DNA of 64,000 nt from Gracilibacillus salinarum (GCF_022919575.1 NZ_CP095071.1:1302001-1366000); one strand, 5' to 3'; shown: positions 8,349 through 18,776, numbered from the stretch's first letter. Notes: generated by a model from the sequence alone, not told the origin. Made by a program: numbers and translations.

Positions 8349-9238
8349 TATTGCTTTTTCAATGCTTTCCAAGTTTGCTCCAACTCATCTGCTAAAGGTA
8401 TCTCGAATTGCAGGCGTTCTCTTGTCATCGGATGATAAAAGCCCAACCGGTGACAATGCAGGGCCTGGCGATTCAAGTAGGTTGTATCACCTTGATATAA
8501 GCTATCCCCAATGAGCGGATGACCAACTGCAGAGAAATGGACGCGGATTTGATGGGTTCGGCCTGTCTCCAGGCGGACCTCTACTAACGAAACATTGTCG
8601 AGTTCCTCTACCACCTGATAATGCGTGATCGCCCGTTTACCATCAGGAGATACAACACGTCGAATAATAGAATCTGGTGCACGATCGATTGCTAAATCCA
8701 ATGTTCCTTTCTTCTCCTCCATTTTTCCCGATACAATGGCCTGATAACGACGATTTACCGTCCCTTCATGTTGATCTTGGAATAAAACAGAATGACTGTG
8801 GCGATGTTTGGCTATTAACAATAATCCGGAAGTATCACGGTCCAGTCTTGTTACGACATGGACGGTATATGGCAGTTGCTTTTGATCATAATGAGCGATA
8901 ACTCTATTAGATAAAGTATGCTGCTGATGATGATAGGATGGCATCGTAGCAATGTATGCCGGCTTATTGACGACTAATACATCGTCGTCTTCATACACAA
9001 TATCGAGAGGGAGAGCTTCCGGCTTTAGCAGCTCACTCCTCGTTTCCGGCGGGAATATTACCTCTACGATATCTCCTTCTGCAAGCTTATGCCGCACATT
9101 TACTTCCTGATTGTTCACTAATAATTTACCACCACGAAATTTCACTGCTGTTAGTGTTCGGCGTGAGATCCCCCTTGCCTGATGCAAGTAATCACGTAAT
9201 AACAATTCATGGTAGTCTTGATCTACTTTCCATTTCAC
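8348..9238 (-). CDS. yjbO: RluA-family pseudouridine synthase (YjbO-like)
   Basis: 296 aa. An S4-like RNA-binding stretch lies at about 20-65 (LLVNNQEVNVRHKL). The RluA catalytic domain follows, with the signature RLDRDTSGLLLIAK, whose second aspartate is the nucleophile, then GRTHQIRVH and HPLIGDSLY. It converts uridine to pseudouridine in rRNA or tRNA; the target base is not predictable. It is the last gene of the yjbM-nadK-yjbO operon, 21 nt after nadK, matching B. subtilis order. Confidence 0.9.
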   Translation of the reverse strand: MKWKVDQDYHELLLRDYLHQARGISRRTLTAVKFRGGKLLVNNQEVNVRHKLAEGDIVEVIFPPETRSELLKPEALPLDIVYEDDDVLVVNKPAYIATMPSYHHQQHTLSNRVIAHYDQKQLPYTVHVVTRLDRDTSGLLLIAKHRHSHSVLFQDQHEGTVNRRYQAIVSGKMEEKKGTLDLAIDRAPDSIIRRVVSPDGKRAITHYQVVEELDNVSLVEVRLETGRTHQIRVHFSAVGHPLIGDSLYQGDTTYLNRQALHCHRLGFYHPMTRERLQFEIPLADELEQTWKALKKQ

Positions 9239-9259
9239 TTTGTTCCACCTACATTTATA

Positions 9260-10066
9260 TCATGTTGTTTCGTCCGATATGAAGGAATCATGTACCCTTT
9301 TCCAAAATGGAAAGGCTCGAAAACGTGCAAATCGAATTTTCTCATCTGACACCCGACATTCGATCCGATCAATATTATTGTATTCTTCTGTGCGATGATC
9401 TACAGTAATCATAAACTTACGATTGTGATAGATCGGTAATAATTCACAAACATGATGACTAGGCAAAATTAACGGCGATCCGATTGTCCGGTATACGCGG
9501 TTATTAATGGATGCCATCTCGGTGATTTGCATAGCGTTTAAGGAAGGATGCAGAATTGCTCCTCCTAGCGCTTTATTGTATGCTGTACTTCCTGATGGCG
9601 TCGATACACAGAGTCCATCTCCACGAAAGCGCTCAAAATGCGCCCCTTTTATATGAACATCCATCGCGACTGTTGCATCAGCACACTTAACCGACACCTC
9701 ATTTAATGCTAAAAATGAGGTATAGGATTCATCTCCAATTGGATGTATTTTGACATCCAATAAAGGATATTCCACCACTTCAAAAGGTTTTTTCGCAATT
9801 TCAATAATTAATTTCTCTACTTCTTCCGGTACCCAATCCGCATAAAAACCGAGATGCCCGGTATGGACACCGATAAACGCGGTATCCTTTAACCGGTGCC
9901 TGTATGTATGAAATGCTTCCAGAAATGTACCGTCACCTCCAACAGAAATAACCAGATCCGGTTTCTCCTCATCATACTCAAGAGAGAAATCATTTAAATA
10001 TTGTTTCATTCTAGCTTTGATTACTTCGGATTTATTATCATCACGTGAAAGTATTGTAAAACGCAC
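9260..10066 (-). CDS. nadK: NAD kinase
   Basis: 268 aa, initiated at GTG 10066. AAGGGGG lies 8 nt upstream and the resulting N terminus ([10 protein letters not shown]) aligns with B. subtilis PpnKA; the longer in-frame extension would run into the yjbM coding region. Motifs are [11 protein letters not shown] (ATP/NAD site), [11 protein letters not shown], and [21 protein letters not shown]. It phosphorylates NAD to NADP in the cytosol. It starts 13 nt after the yjbM stop, so translation is probably coupled. Confidence 0.95.
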   Translation of the reverse strand: MRFTILSRDDNKSEVIKARMKQYLNDFSLEYDEEKPDLVISVGGDGTFLEAFHTYRHRLKDTAFIGVHTGHLGFYADWVPEEVEKLIIEIAKKPFEVVEYPLLDVKIHPIGDESYTSFLALNEVSVKCADATVAMDVHIKGAHFERFRGDGLCVSTPSGSTAYNKALGGAILHPSLNAMQITEMASINNRVYRTIGSPLILPSHHVCELLPIYHNRKFMITVDHRTEEYNNIDRIECRVSDEKIRFARFRAFPFWKRVHDSFISDETT

Positions 10067-10079
10067 ATCTGTTACCCCC

Positions 10080-10703
10080 TTACTTGTCATTGTTGCTTTT
10101 ATTTGTGCGGAACACTCGTTGAGCTTCTTGTATTTCATCTTTAATTTTCGCCATTTCCTCATCCAGTTTAAAAGCTGCTTCTGCTGCACGTTTCAGTCTT
10201 GCTCTTACCTTTTCCGGAATTCGCCCTTCATATTTATAATTTAGAGAATGTTCATTTGTTGCCCAGAAATTCATCGCTAATGTTCGAATCTGAATTTCTG
10301 CAATGATCTTCCGCTCCCCATGTATGGTTTCAACGGGATAAGAAATAATAAGGTGATAAGAACGATAACCACTGTCTTTCTTGTGGTTAATATAGTCCCT
10401 TTCTTCTATAACGTCAAAATCATTTCGTGTCTTTAAACGGTCCACTATGTCATATATATCATCGACAAATTGACAGACAACGCGAACTCCTGCAATATCT
10501 TGAAGTTCTTCGATGTCATCAATCTGAAAATCTTTCCGTTTCATTTTTTCTTTAATACTGGAGACCGGCTTTACCCGGGCTGTAACAAATTCAATCGGTG
10601 AATGACTGGATTCGAATTCAAATTGAGTACGCATCCCTTTCAATTTCACCTTTAGTTCTTCAACCACCTGTGCATAAGGTGCCAAGAAGTTTCGCCAATT
10701 CAT
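10080..10703 (-). CDS. yjbM: Small alarmone synthetase (GTP pyrophosphokinase, YjbM/SasB/RelQ)
   Basis: 207 aa from the ATG at 10703, with AGGTGG 7 nt upstream; GTG codons further up overlap that site. It is a synthetase-only RelA/SpoT domain without a hydrolase or TGS domain. Motifs are [28 protein letters not shown] and [17 protein letters not shown], followed by a helical C-terminal tail. It makes (p)ppGpp from ATP and GDP/GTP; the family forms tetramers and is often activated by cell-wall stress or pppGpp. It is first in an operon with nadK and yjbO. Confidence 0.94.
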   Translation of the reverse strand: MNWRNFLAPYAQVVEELKVKLKGMRTQFEFESSHSPIEFVTARVKPVSSIKEKMKRKDFQIDDIEELQDIAGVRVVCQFVDDIYDIVDRLKTRNDFDVIEERDYINHKKDSGYRSYHLIISYPVETIHGERKIIAEIQIRTLAMNFWATNEHSLNYKYEGRIPEKVRARLKRAAEAAFKLDEEMAKIKDEIQEAQRVFRTNKSNNDK

Positions 10704-10841
10704 GTCTAGCACCACCTGTGTTATCTTTGTCTATGATTATTTTACCATATTCCTAACGAAAGAAGTAATCATAGCTTATATCGTTATTTTTGCTTTTTTA
10801 TTCCGAATGCTGCAAAATATACATGCAAAAGGAGGAGAAAA

Positions 10842-11423
10842 ATGACACAGGAAATTGAAATAGAATTTAAAAACATGCTGACAGAATCTGAGTATGAACA
10901 GTTGCTGAACTATTACAGTGCAGAGAAACTATCTCCAATACGACAACGAAATCATTATTTTGAGACGAAAGATTTTCATTTAAAGCAAAATCATGCAGCA
11001 CTGCGTATCCGTGAAAAGAATAACACGTATCAACTCACACTTAAACAGCCAAACCCAAATGGAGCGGGACTGCTGGAGACACATTGTACCATAACAGAGC
11101 AAGAGGCTGATAATTGGATGGATGAGAATATTATACCAAAGCAGGATATTACGGACGCGCTAAATCAAATGAATATCGACATCCAGGAATTAAAATATGG
11201 TGGAATGTTAGAAACGAAACGAATAGAGTTTACACTGAATGCTTGTACCATCGTACTGGACAAAAGTAATTACAACGGGCACACCGATTATGAACTGGAA
11301 CTGGAAGCATCCGATGAAACACATGGTAATCAAGTATTTGAGAAACTGTTAGCAGCACATCAAATCCCAAAACGCCAAACCGCTAATAAAATTGAACGCT
11401 TTTATCAAACCGTACAATTGTAA
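10842..11423 (+). CDS. yjbK: CYTH-domain protein YjbK
   Basis: 193 aa. It opens with the ExExK signature (QEIEIEFKN), followed by alternating charged strands (ALRIREKNNTYQLTLK, LETHC, YELELEAS) that form the triphosphate tunnel fold. CYTH proteins cleave inorganic triphosphate or similar polyphosphates with a divalent metal; the real substrate of YjbK is unknown. AAAGGAGG lies 8 nt before the ATG. It is transcribed divergently from yjbM, as in B. subtilis. Confidence 0.9.
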   Translation: MTQEIEIEFKNMLTESEYEQLLNYYSAEKLSPIRQRNHYFETKDFHLKQNHAALRIREKNNTYQLTLKQPNPNGAGLLETHCTITEQEADNWMDENIIPKQDITDALNQMNIDIQELKYGGMLETKRIEFTLNACTIVLDKSNYNGHTDYELELEASDETHGNQVFEKLLAAHQIPKRQTANKIERFYQTVQL

Positions 11424-11519
11424 ACTAAATGGTGTATTTACGAATGGTAAACACAGTGATAGCTGTATGATAACAGTTCACCCTTACAGTTCATTGAATT
11501 TTACCTTGAATCACATAAG

Positions 11520-11549
11520 TTGCTAGTTCTATATAAAGCCTGTTACAAT
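11520..11549 (+). promoter_or_regulatory. Probable sigma-A promoter of yjbI-yjbH
   Basis: TTGCTA and TACAAT with an 18-bp spacer, about 40 bp upstream of the yjbI start. The -10 lies in a small palindrome, GTTACAATATAGTAAC. Confidence 0.5.
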
Positions 11550-11607
11550 ATAGTAACATAAAGAGAGATAAAGGAATACGTACCACAAGGTGAAAGGTTT
11601 GGAGGAT

Positions 11608-12009
11608 ATGAGAGAATCAGAAGGATCTATTTATGAGGTTATTGGGGGACACGAAAAAATTGAGGAATTAGTTGAGGCTTTTTACGCGAGAGTGTCTAAA
11701 CATCCTGATCTAATTCCCCTCTTCCCAGACGAATTTTCGGAAGTAGCAAGAAAACAAACACAATTTTTAACTCAATTTTTTGGTGGGCCTCCATTATATA
11801 TTCAAGAACATGGGCATCCTATGATGAGAAAGCGTCATTTGCGTTTTCCGATTACGCCAACGAGACGTGATGCCTGGCTTACTTGTATGAAAGGTGCTCT
11901 AGAAGAAGCAAATATTGAAGAACCGTACCGTAGTGCAATGTTTGAACGGCTCACACTCACAGCCAATCACATGATGAATACGCCTGATGAGAAAGGAGAA
12001 TCATGGTGA
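11608..12009 (+). CDS. yjbI: Truncated haemoglobin (group II), YjbI
   Basis: 133 aa from ATG 11608. In-frame GTG 11590 and TTG 11599 cannot be excluded: AAAGG lies 10 nt upstream of the ATG, while GGAGG is only 2 nt away. The 2/2 globin fold is indicated by F-x-x-R-V-x-x-H-P early, [12 protein letters not shown], and the haem-ligating region [15 protein letters not shown]. Bacillus homologues bind O2 and NO. In Bacillus yjbI is co-transcribed with yjbH, and here the two overlap by 7 nt, which suggests translational coupling. Confidence 0.92.
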   Translation: MRESEGSIYEVIGGHEKIEELVEAFYARVSKHPDLIPLFPDEFSEVARKQTQFLTQFFGGPPLYIQEHGHPMMRKRHLRFPITPTRRDAWLTCMKGALEEANIEEPYRSAMFERLTLTANHMMNTPDEKGESW

Positions 12010-12899
12010 ATTGGAATTCTGCCGGATCTTGGCAACACCAGGATCGAAACCAAACAACGCATTATCATTTTATTGATGTTTTAAAAAAACCGATCGAAAT
12101 TTATGTGTTCATTGATCCACTTTGTCCGGAATGCTGGTCATTAGAGCCGTATTTAAAGAAATTATCCATTGAATATGGTCGATTTTTTACCATTCGGACG
12201 GTATTAAGTGGTCAATTAACGAACTTGCACAAGGACAAATTTGAAAAACCGAGAAAGCTGAAAGACATATGGGAAAAGACGGCTAGTCGTACGGGAATGA
12301 GCTGTGATGGTGACCTTTGGATCGAGAACCCTATTCATTATCCATGGCTTGCATCCATTGCGATCAAAGCTGCGGAGTTGCAAGGCAAAAAAGCTGGCAA
12401 ACGATTTTTACGCAAATTACAAGAGCTGGCTTTTCTAGAGAAAAAGGATATCTCGCAAGAAGAAGTTCTATTAGATTGCGCGAAGACGGTACATCTCGAT
12501 ATTGAAGAGTTTCGTGAAGACTTATACTCCACTTCCTCCAAAAAAGCCTTACAATGTGATTTAAAAATCACGAAAGAAATGGATGTTGAGTACATTCCGA
12601 CAATGGTGTTCTTTAATCAGTCTGAAGACGATGCTGGATTAAAGATTTCAGGAATTTATCCTTATGAAATCTATGTTAAAGTATTGAAGCAGATGTTGCA
12701 GAAGGAGCCATTGCCTGCGAAGAAACCGAAATTATTAGATTTTTTATCTCATTATGATTTTGTGGGCACAAAAGAAATTGCTGTCGTTTACGATTGGTCA
12801 ATGGAAAAAGCAGAAAAAGAAATGAAAAAATTACAACTAAAGCAAATTGTCGAGAAGGTACCAGTCAAATTCGGTTACTTCTGGAAATATACAAAGTAA
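12003..12899 (+). CDS. yjbH: YjbH, ClpXP adaptor for Spx degradation
   Basis: 298 aa. The N-terminal half is a DsbA/thioredoxin-like domain with the conserved [13 protein letters not shown] motif (CxxC); the C-terminal half is a helical winged domain. YjbH binds Spx and hands it to ClpXP, keeping Spx low until disulfide stress aggregates or inactivates the adaptor. Its target gene spxA lies 7 kb away in the same window. The start follows AAAGGAG and overlaps the yjbI stop. A terminator follows directly. Confidence 0.94.
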   Translation: MVNWNSAGSWQHQDRNQTTHYHFIDVLKKPIEIYVFIDPLCPECWSLEPYLKKLSIEYGRFFTIRTVLSGQLTNLHKDKFEKPRKLKDIWEKTASRTGMSCDGDLWIENPIHYPWLASIAIKAAELQGKKAGKRFLRKLQELAFLEKKDISQEEVLLDCAKTVHLDIEEFREDLYSTSSKKALQCDLKITKEMDVEYIPTMVFFNQSEDDAGLKISGIYPYEIYVKVLKQMLQKEPLPAKKPKLLDFLSHYDFVGTKEIAVVYDWSMEKAEKEMKKLQLKQIVEKVPVKFGYFWKYTK

Positions 12900-12926
12900 G
12901 GACATGTTCATCACATGTCCTTTTTT
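12900..12926 (+). terminator. Terminator of yjbI-yjbH
   Basis: GGACATG and CATGTCC flank a short loop, followed by TTTTTTG. Confidence 0.85.
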
Positions 12927-13155
12927 GTTATCTATTCTTTAAGATAAGGGATGGGAGAAAGTTTCAGGTCAAACAAAGGGGTTGTTTGTTTAACTTACTA
13001 TAACTATACCAAGTATTAATAAAATTGACAATACCTTTGTTCACAATTTCACAAAAGTGTCACACTTCTACTCCAATGCCTGATTACATATAATAAGGCA
13101 TGAACCTTAAACGTGTAGTTTTATCTTCATCATATTCTTGAAAGGAGGTACATAA

Positions 13156-13335
13156 GTGAAAATACTCCTGTTACTTATACCTGTTTTCGCATTTATCTTA
13201 AATATATTCGGATTAATGCGGTTAATCCCGCCTTATATTACCGTCCCCCTTCTGTTTCTCACTATTTATTTCACGGTTTACTTCTTCAATCATAAAAAGC
13301 AATTTAAAGGATTTCAAAAGGCCACTATTCGATAA
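13156..13335 (+). CDS. Small two-helix membrane protein, unknown function
   Basis: A 59-aa ORF from GTG 13156 with a perfect AAAGGAGG 7 nt upstream. The product is almost entirely two hydrophobic helices (MKILLLLIPVFAFILNIFG..., then a second after PPYITV) with a short basic C tail (NHKKQFKGFQK). The ideal ribosome site and a terminator hairpin starting inside its last codons argue that it is a real gene. I do not recognise the family. Confidence 0.7.
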   Translation: MKILLLLIPVFAFILNIFGLMRLIPPYITVPLLFLTIYFTVYFFNHKKQFKGFQKATIR

Positions 13336-13347
13336 TAGTAGCCTTCT
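13319..13347. terminator. Bidirectional terminator between the small ORF and pepF
   Basis: AAGGCCACTATT and AATAGTAGCCTT around CGAT. The stem overlaps the stop of the 59-aa ORF and ends 3 nt from the pepF stop. Confidence 0.75.
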
Positions 13348-13349
13348 TC

Positions 13350-15167
13350 TTATTCTATTTCGTTTAAGAGCTGTTCCATTTCTTCTAACTTTTGCTCGAA
13401 TACCTTTAGCGCATTTAGGACTGGTGTTTTTTCCGTCATATCTACCCCAGCTTTTTTCAATACTTCAATCGGATAATCACTGCTTCCTGATTGCAGGTAT
13501 CCTAAATAACGCTCAACTGCAGGATCTTTTTCCTCCAATATTTGAGAAGCAAGAGACTGTGCCGCTGCATAACCTGTTGCATATTGATACACGTAATAAT
13601 TGTAATAAAAATGAGGAATTCTCGCCCATTCAAGACCGATTTCTTCATCAATAATTAAATCATCACCAAAATATAACTTATTAAGGTCGTAATACATTTC
13701 AGTAAGCTTATCAGCTGTTAATGCTTCACCTTCCTGAGCGGCTACATGAATCTGATGCTCGAACTCCGCAAACATCGTTTGTCTGAATACAGTGCCGCGG
13801 AACCCTTCTAAGAAATGATTTAATAAGAATAGTTTTTCTTTTTTGTCATTGGTCTTCTCTACTAAATAGTTGTTTAACAATGCCTCATTACAAGTGGAAG
13901 CTACTTCGGCTACGAAAATCGAATAATTTCCGTAACGATATGGCTGGTGTTTATGTGTATAATAACTATGCATAGAGTGACCTAGCTCATGTGCCAATGT
14001 GAATAAGTTATTTAAGTTATCCTGCCAGTTCATCAGAATATACGGATTCGTACTGTAGGAACCTGATGAATAAGCACCACTACGTTTCCCTTTATTCTCC
14101 TCAACATCAATCCAGCGGTTGCTGAACGCTTGCTGCATCACTTCCAGATAATCGTCTCCCAATGGTTTTAACGCTTCTGTTACGGTTTGCTGTGCTTGTT
14201 CATAGCTGAAAGACATATCTACATCTTTCACAAGCGGTGTATAGAGATCGTACATATGCAATTCTTGTAAGTTGAGCACTTTCTTACGGAGTGAAACATA
14301 TCGCTGAAGTAATGGCAGTCCCTCATGGATTGCTTCGATCAGATTATCATATGCTTTCTCAGGTATGTTGTTTTGATTTAATGCTGCTTCTCTTGCTGAT
14401 TTATAATTCCGTATCTTTGCGTAGAAATTATCTTTCTTGACATTTCCTTGTAAGGTGGAAGCAAATGTGTTCTTAAGACTGCCATACGTGTCATACATCG
14501 CTTTAAATGCATCATGACGCACCTGTTGATCTTTCGACTCTAAAAAGTTGATATAACGGCCGTGTGTAAGATCTACTTCATTCCCCTGTTCATCTTTCAC
14601 TGCCGGAAAAGTTAAATCAGCGTTGTTCAGCATTCCGAAAGTTTGGGATGGACTGTCTGTTACTTCTGAAACTTCAGCAAGAAGTGCTTCCTCTTTTTCT
14701 GAAAGGACATGAGGACGCTGACGGTTTATTTCATCTAAAGTGTGGCGATATAACTGCAACCCTTCATGTTCGTTTAAATATGCCTTTAACGTCTGTTCAT
14801 CCAGTTTGAGGATCTCAGGAGTAATAAAGCTCATCGTACTCGATGCCTGTGTAATCAGGTTCTCCGCTTTGCCATTCATTGCTTGATAAAAGGAATTCGT
14901 TGTGTCCTGATCATAACGCATATGGGCATATGTATACAAGGTGCTCAGACGATCAGACACTTCATCTTGTAATTGTAGTAATTCAAACACATTGCTTGCT
15001 TTTTCATCTAATGTTCCCTGATAATCCTGAAATTTCGGCAATAACTCTTTAACTGCCTGCCATTCCTTATCCCACTCATCATCATTCGCATAAATATCTT
15101 CTAGTTTCCACGTTAATTCCTCTGGTATTTCATCTCGCTTCGGCAATGATTTCTGTGGATTTGCCAT
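13350..15167 (-). CDS. pepF: Oligoendopeptidase F (M3B metallopeptidase)
   Basis: 605 aa from ATG 15167, preceded by AAAGGAGG. The zinc site is HELGHSMHSYY with the distal glutamate in VAEVASTCNEALL. The rest is the all-helical M3B fold with the family C-terminal region (PHFYYNYYVYQYATGYAAA). It degrades 7-17-residue peptides in the cytosol; in Bacillus, excess PepF affects phosphatase-regulator peptides and sporulation. It lies downstream of coiA as in B. subtilis yjbF-yjbG and is probably in its transcript (56-nt gap). Confidence 0.95.
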   Translation of the reverse strand: MANPQKSLPKRDEIPEELTWKLEDIYANDDEWDKEWQAVKELLPKFQDYQGTLDEKASNVFELLQLQDEVSDRLSTLYTYAHMRYDQDTTNSFYQAMNGKAENLITQASSTMSFITPEILKLDEQTLKAYLNEHEGLQLYRHTLDEINRQRPHVLSEKEEALLAEVSEVTDSPSQTFGMLNNADLTFPAVKDEQGNEVDLTHGRYINFLESKDQQVRHDAFKAMYDTYGSLKNTFASTLQGNVKKDNFYAKIRNYKSAREAALNQNNIPEKAYDNLIEAIHEGLPLLQRYVSLRKKVLNLQELHMYDLYTPLVKDVDMSFSYEQAQQTVTEALKPLGDDYLEVMQQAFSNRWIDVEENKGKRSGAYSSGSYSTNPYILMNWQDNLNNLFTLAHELGHSMHSYYTHKHQPYRYGNYSIFVAEVASTCNEALLNNYLVEKTNDKKEKLFLLNHFLEGFRGTVFRQTMFAEFEHQIHVAAQEGEALTADKLTEMYYDLNKLYFGDDLIIDEEIGLEWARIPHFYYNYYVYQYATGYAAAQSLASQILEEKDPAVERYLGYLQSGSSDYPIEVLKKAGVDMTEKTPVLNALKVFEQKLEEMEQLLNEIE

Positions 15168-15223
15168 CACTATTCCTCCTTTATTTTCCGAATTAGTCTT
15201 ATTATAACTTACTTTCCCTGCGA

Positions 15224-16309
15224 TCATACAGTAGTACGATTTACAGCATAATGATTTTGGTCGTTATCCTTTAAAATACCTATACGCACCAGCAACTGTA
15301 AATATTCAAAAACCGGATCATTCCTGTTCGAAACTAAAGGAAAATACGCAGGTGGATGGATGTGATGCTTGAGAAGCGAGGTTGCTTGCGGCAGAGTAAA
15401 TCGCTCTTTTTTTTGAAACAAATCAACATATAAAAGTGATTGCCAAACCCATGGAGGAGTCGTCAATAAATATTGAAACCGTGTGGGAAGGTATACGTAA
15501 TCAGGCAGGGAGTGAACGGTCAGGTTGCGGAGATATAACCATTGTCGCCATTCTGTTTCTTTTTTCTGATAGGGTGACACAGGACGGTGTGGCCATTTTT
15601 TACGGTAGTGTTGCCAATATGTTGTAAACCACTTACGAGGAAGTGGCCTTGGTCGGAACAGGTCTTTCCATGACAGTCGCTCGAGCGCGAAGCTTTGCAA
15701 TGTTCCGGCCGTTTTCGTATTCGTTAGAAATAACAGATCCTGGTAAATAATCATTCTTTTCGTTTCTGAACAATAATAGAAAATACGAATGGGAAGGGAT
15801 GGATGTGGTTGATACAGAAAGGATTGGTCCGTTGTCGAGATGTGAAGCGAATTGCTTCCTGTTCTTTTCATTTTAGTTGCACCGAGGATCCAGACGGGAA
15901 GAATACCTGCTTCTAGATATCCTTTTGTTCTGCTTACAATTTGATCAATCGGAATCGTTGCGCATTGATATTCAATTGCTATCCTTTTGTCTTTAATAAG
16001 CAGCAACATATCCGCTCGCTGGTTAAGCTCTGAAAAATAATATTCCAGTTTTACCTGATAACCTTGATGCTTTAACCAAAGATATAGATCGAGTTTACCG
16101 TGTTCGTGGTAACTCCCTTCTCCTGAGTGGACACATTCGCTGGAACGGTAATGAGCAAAATGGGGAATATTTCGTAACCCTGCTTTGACGATTACAGACT
16201 CTTTACAAACCGGACAATACAATGCTCTTTGTCTGATGATCGGTATTTCACTTCGAGGCATATTCCAGATCGTAACAGAATGACCTGTGTCATCAACTGC
16301 TTGCAACAT
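15224..16309 (-). CDS. coiA: Competence protein CoiA
   Basis: 361 aa. The N-terminal zinc-ribbon-like part holds CPVC (residues 32-35) and the IPHFAHYR motif. A nuclease-type core follows, with D in QRADMLL and IAIEYQCA. CoiA is a competence-induced protein thought to process incoming DNA for recombination. GGAGGTGATT lies upstream of the ATG. Its order with pepF and mecA is conserved in Bacillus. The C-terminal half is poorly conserved and basic. Whether this organism is naturally competent is not shown, but Med is also encoded here. Confidence 0.88.
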   Translation of the reverse strand: MLQAVDDTGHSVTIWNMPRSEIPIIRQRALYCPVCKESVIVKAGLRNIPHFAHYRSSECVHSGEGSYHEHGKLDLYLWLKHQGYQVKLEYYFSELNQRADMLLLIKDKRIAIEYQCATIPIDQIVSRTKGYLEAGILPVWILGATKMKRTGSNSLHISTTDQSFLYQPHPSLPIRIFYYCSETKRMIIYQDLLFLTNTKTAGTLQSFALERLSWKDLFRPRPLPRKWFTTYWQHYRKKWPHRPVSPYQKKETEWRQWLYLRNLTVHSLPDYVYLPTRFQYLLTTPPWVWQSLLYVDLFQKKERFTLPQATSLLKHHIHPPAYFPLVSNRNDPVFEYLQLLVRIGILKDNDQNHYAVNRTTV

Positions 16310-16361
16310 AAAAAATCACCTCCATGTACAATAATTCGACATGAAGGTGATAATTCCTGCT

Positions 16362-17765
16362 TTAAGAAGCGGTATTTTCCACTTCGGGGCGGGAATGTTT
16401 AATGAAGAATGCTAAAACAAATCCAACACCTGATATAATACCAGCTACGAGGAAGGAATCATTCACACCTTTTATCATACCTGTGAGTCCTTCTGATGGT
16501 ACTGCTTGATTCAACATGATGGAAATTAACAATGCCGTACCAATCGCACCTGACATTTGGCGCATCGTGTTGTTCATTGCTGTACCGTGTGGAATAAATT
16601 TACCTGGCAACTGATTCAATCCTGCAGTTGTAACTGGCATCATTACCATTGCGATACCAAACATACGGAACGCATTCACCACTGTGATATAGGTGAACGT
16701 TGTTTCCGGAGATAAGTTGGAGAACATTAAGGTTGTAACCGTTACAAGTGCGAGACCTGTGATTGCAAGCCATTTCGCTCCAAACTTATCAAATAAACGT
16801 CCGGTGATCGGGTTCATAATCCCCATTAACAACGCGCCTGGCAATAAGGCTAAACCTGACTCAAAAGCAGTGAATCCTAAATAATCCTGCATCATAATTG
16901 GTAAGACGATCGCCCCGCCAATCATCGCTAGAAAGGAAATCATCCCAATAGCTGTAGTTAAGCTAAACATACTATATTTGAAGATACGGAACTCCAAAAT
17001 TGGTTTTGGTAACTTTAATTGACGCTGAATGTAAATAAATAAGGTGATTGCACCTACAATTAATGGGATATAAACCATCGGGCTGCCCCATCCATAGTTT
17101 GCATCCCCTGCCATACTAAATCCGTAAAGCAATCCTCCAAAACCTAATGTAGAAAGGATAATAGACGGAACATCTACTTTCGGATACGTTTGTTTGGTGA
17201 CATTGACTAAAATTTTGTAAGCTACAATAATATCAATGATTGCTATAGGCAATACGACATAAAATAAACTTCTCCAAGGGAAATTCTCTACTAGCCAACC
17301 AGATAAAGTTGGTCCGATTGCTGGTGCAAAGGCTATAACCAGTCCGAACATTCCCATCGCAGAACCACGTTTCTCAATTGGGAAAATTAAAAACATGACC
17401 GTTTGCATCAACGGCATCATAATACCTGCCCCTGCAGCCTGTAATACTCGTCCCGCCATCAATACCGTAAAGTCCGGTGCAATCGCAGCTACTAATGTAC
17501 CTAGTGCAAAGCTTCCCATTGCTGTTAAGAATAACGCTCTTGTCGTAAATCTTTCAATAAGGAATGCCGTAACAGGAATCATAATCCCGTTTACAAGCAT
17601 AAAAATCGATTGTAACCACTGTGCTGTAGCTGCATCGATTTCTAAATCTTTCATAATATGCGGTAACGCTGTACCTAATAGTGTCTGATTTAATATCGCG
17701 ACAAATGCCCCGGAGATTAACACAATCATCAACGGAACACGATTAATTGATTCGTTTGGTGTCAT
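16362..17765 (-). CDS. DHA2-family multidrug MFS transporter (EmrB/QacA, LmrB-like)
   Basis: 467 aa from ATG 17765 with AAGGAAGGA upstream. It has about 14 membrane segments and the DHA2 signature motifs: motif A-like LIERFTTRALF between TM2 and TM3, motif C region GPTLSGWLVENFPWRSLFYV, and TAGLNQLPGKFIPHGTAMNNTMRQ in the second half. It is a predicted proton-driven drug exporter in the cytoplasmic membrane. It is not part of the B. subtilis yjb order, so it may be a local insertion between coiA and mecA; element E3 lies directly upstream. Confidence 0.88.
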   Translation of the reverse strand: MTPNESINRVPLMIVLISGAFVAILNQTLLGTALPHIMKDLEIDAATAQWLQSIFMLVNGIMIPVTAFLIERFTTRALFLTAMGSFALGTLVAAIAPDFTVLMAGRVLQAAGAGIMMPLMQTVMFLIFPIEKRGSAMGMFGLVIAFAPAIGPTLSGWLVENFPWRSLFYVVLPIAIIDIIVAYKILVNVTKQTYPKVDVPSIILSTLGFGGLLYGFSMAGDANYGWGSPMVYIPLIVGAITLFIYIQRQLKLPKPILEFRIFKYSMFSLTTAIGMISFLAMIGGAIVLPIMMQDYLGFTAFESGLALLPGALLMGIMNPITGRLFDKFGAKWLAITGLALVTVTTLMFSNLSPETTFTYITVVNAFRMFGIAMVMMPVTTAGLNQLPGKFIPHGTAMNNTMRQMSGAIGTALLISIMLNQAVPSEGLTGMIKGVNDSFLVAGIISGVGFVLAFFIKHSRPEVENTAS

Positions 17766-17929
17766 AAAATCCTTCCTTCTCTTTTTAACATACAAAGTAT
17801 ATCTTAACACAATTTATTTCGTAAATCGAAATAATTGCATAAATTTATTATTTTTTCACAAATAGATTGGTTATATGATATCCATTAAGCCTTCAAATTA
17901 TTTGAGTTTATGCGAATTTCAAATCATTA

Positions 17930-18575
17930 ACCGCCGGGTCCTAATTGACTTAATTAATAAACAACTCCCTATAATATGGATTATGTTAAGTGGAGCTGTG
18001 TTGCCAAATGGTAATTTTGATACAGATTATCTGCTTAGCAAAGCTCCGGAAATAGGCTCCGCGTCCTGTGGGCACGGCTTCAGCTAATTTAGGAAAGAAA
18101 ATTCTTTTCTTTCCTAAATGGATCTTCAGCTCGCGCTGATTCCACGGGAGTCTCCGCCTATTTCCTACGCTTGAGGGGAGTGCTACAACGTATGTAACAG
18201 CATGAAGCAGTCGTGCTAGGCAATGTATTATATTTCATCATTTAAGGTGTAAATCTTGCAGATAGTGCTTCATATCCTAGCTGTCGCATAATTTGTGGAG
18301 CTATACATCAGCGTAGGCCAACCACGTAGACTCCCGCGGGACAGGCAGGCGCTGAAGATCCACTTTGAGAAGCGGTCTTCTTCACAAAGTTAGCTTCAGC
18401 CGTGCCCCGCAGGACGCGGAGTGGTTGGCCGGAGCGGTATCCTAGCACATTAAATATCTCAATATGGATGCTTGGCTAGCGATGGCTAGTTTACATAATC
18501 CATATTATAAGAACCCACTTTCCTATTTAGCATGATTACTTCTATGACTGTACGTATATACTTTTTTTGCTTATT
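17930..18575. repeat. Repeat element E3 (standard orientation)
   Basis: The inverted repeats are at 17966-17987 and 18490-18511. Module A at about 18043-18172 is the short type, with an inner palindrome AGGAAAGAAAATTCTTTTCTTTCCT. Module B is at about 18312-18432. The outer flanks CCGGGTCCTAATT and ATGATTACTTCTATGACTG match the family. It lies between the MFS gene start and mecA; no gene is seen in 17770-18776 apart from E3 and a remnant. Confidence 0.85.
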
Positions 18576-18599
18576 AGAAAAACCAGGCGTTCAGTCGGC

Positions 18600-18725
18600 A
18601 TGTTTTAACATTTATAAGTTTTACAACTGTCCTTTATTACGGGGTTATGTAATGTAGTACCGAAGGCAGCGTGGTCATTTTGACATTAACTGCTGACAAA
18701 ATCCGTATTATGGGTAGCTACACTT
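18600..18725. repeat. Decayed remnant of an E element
   Basis: Two inverted repeats resembling E-element ends lie at 18631-18654 (TTTATTACGGGGTTATGT) and 18696-18718 (AAAATCCGTATTATGGGTAG). They are separated by about 40 bp that keep a GTGGTCATTTTGACA piece similar to the E3 subterminal region. Both ends share the change ATGG to ACGG. The modules are absent. Confidence 0.4.
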
Positions 18726-18776
18726 TCTTAAGCGGAAAATTATATATTGGGCTTTACTATCATTGCTTACAAAGAA

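Noticed and set aside
10067..10189. Longer NAD kinase starting at 10189
   Set aside because: It would overlap the yjbM coding region, and the GTG at 10066 has a ribosome site and matches the family N terminus.
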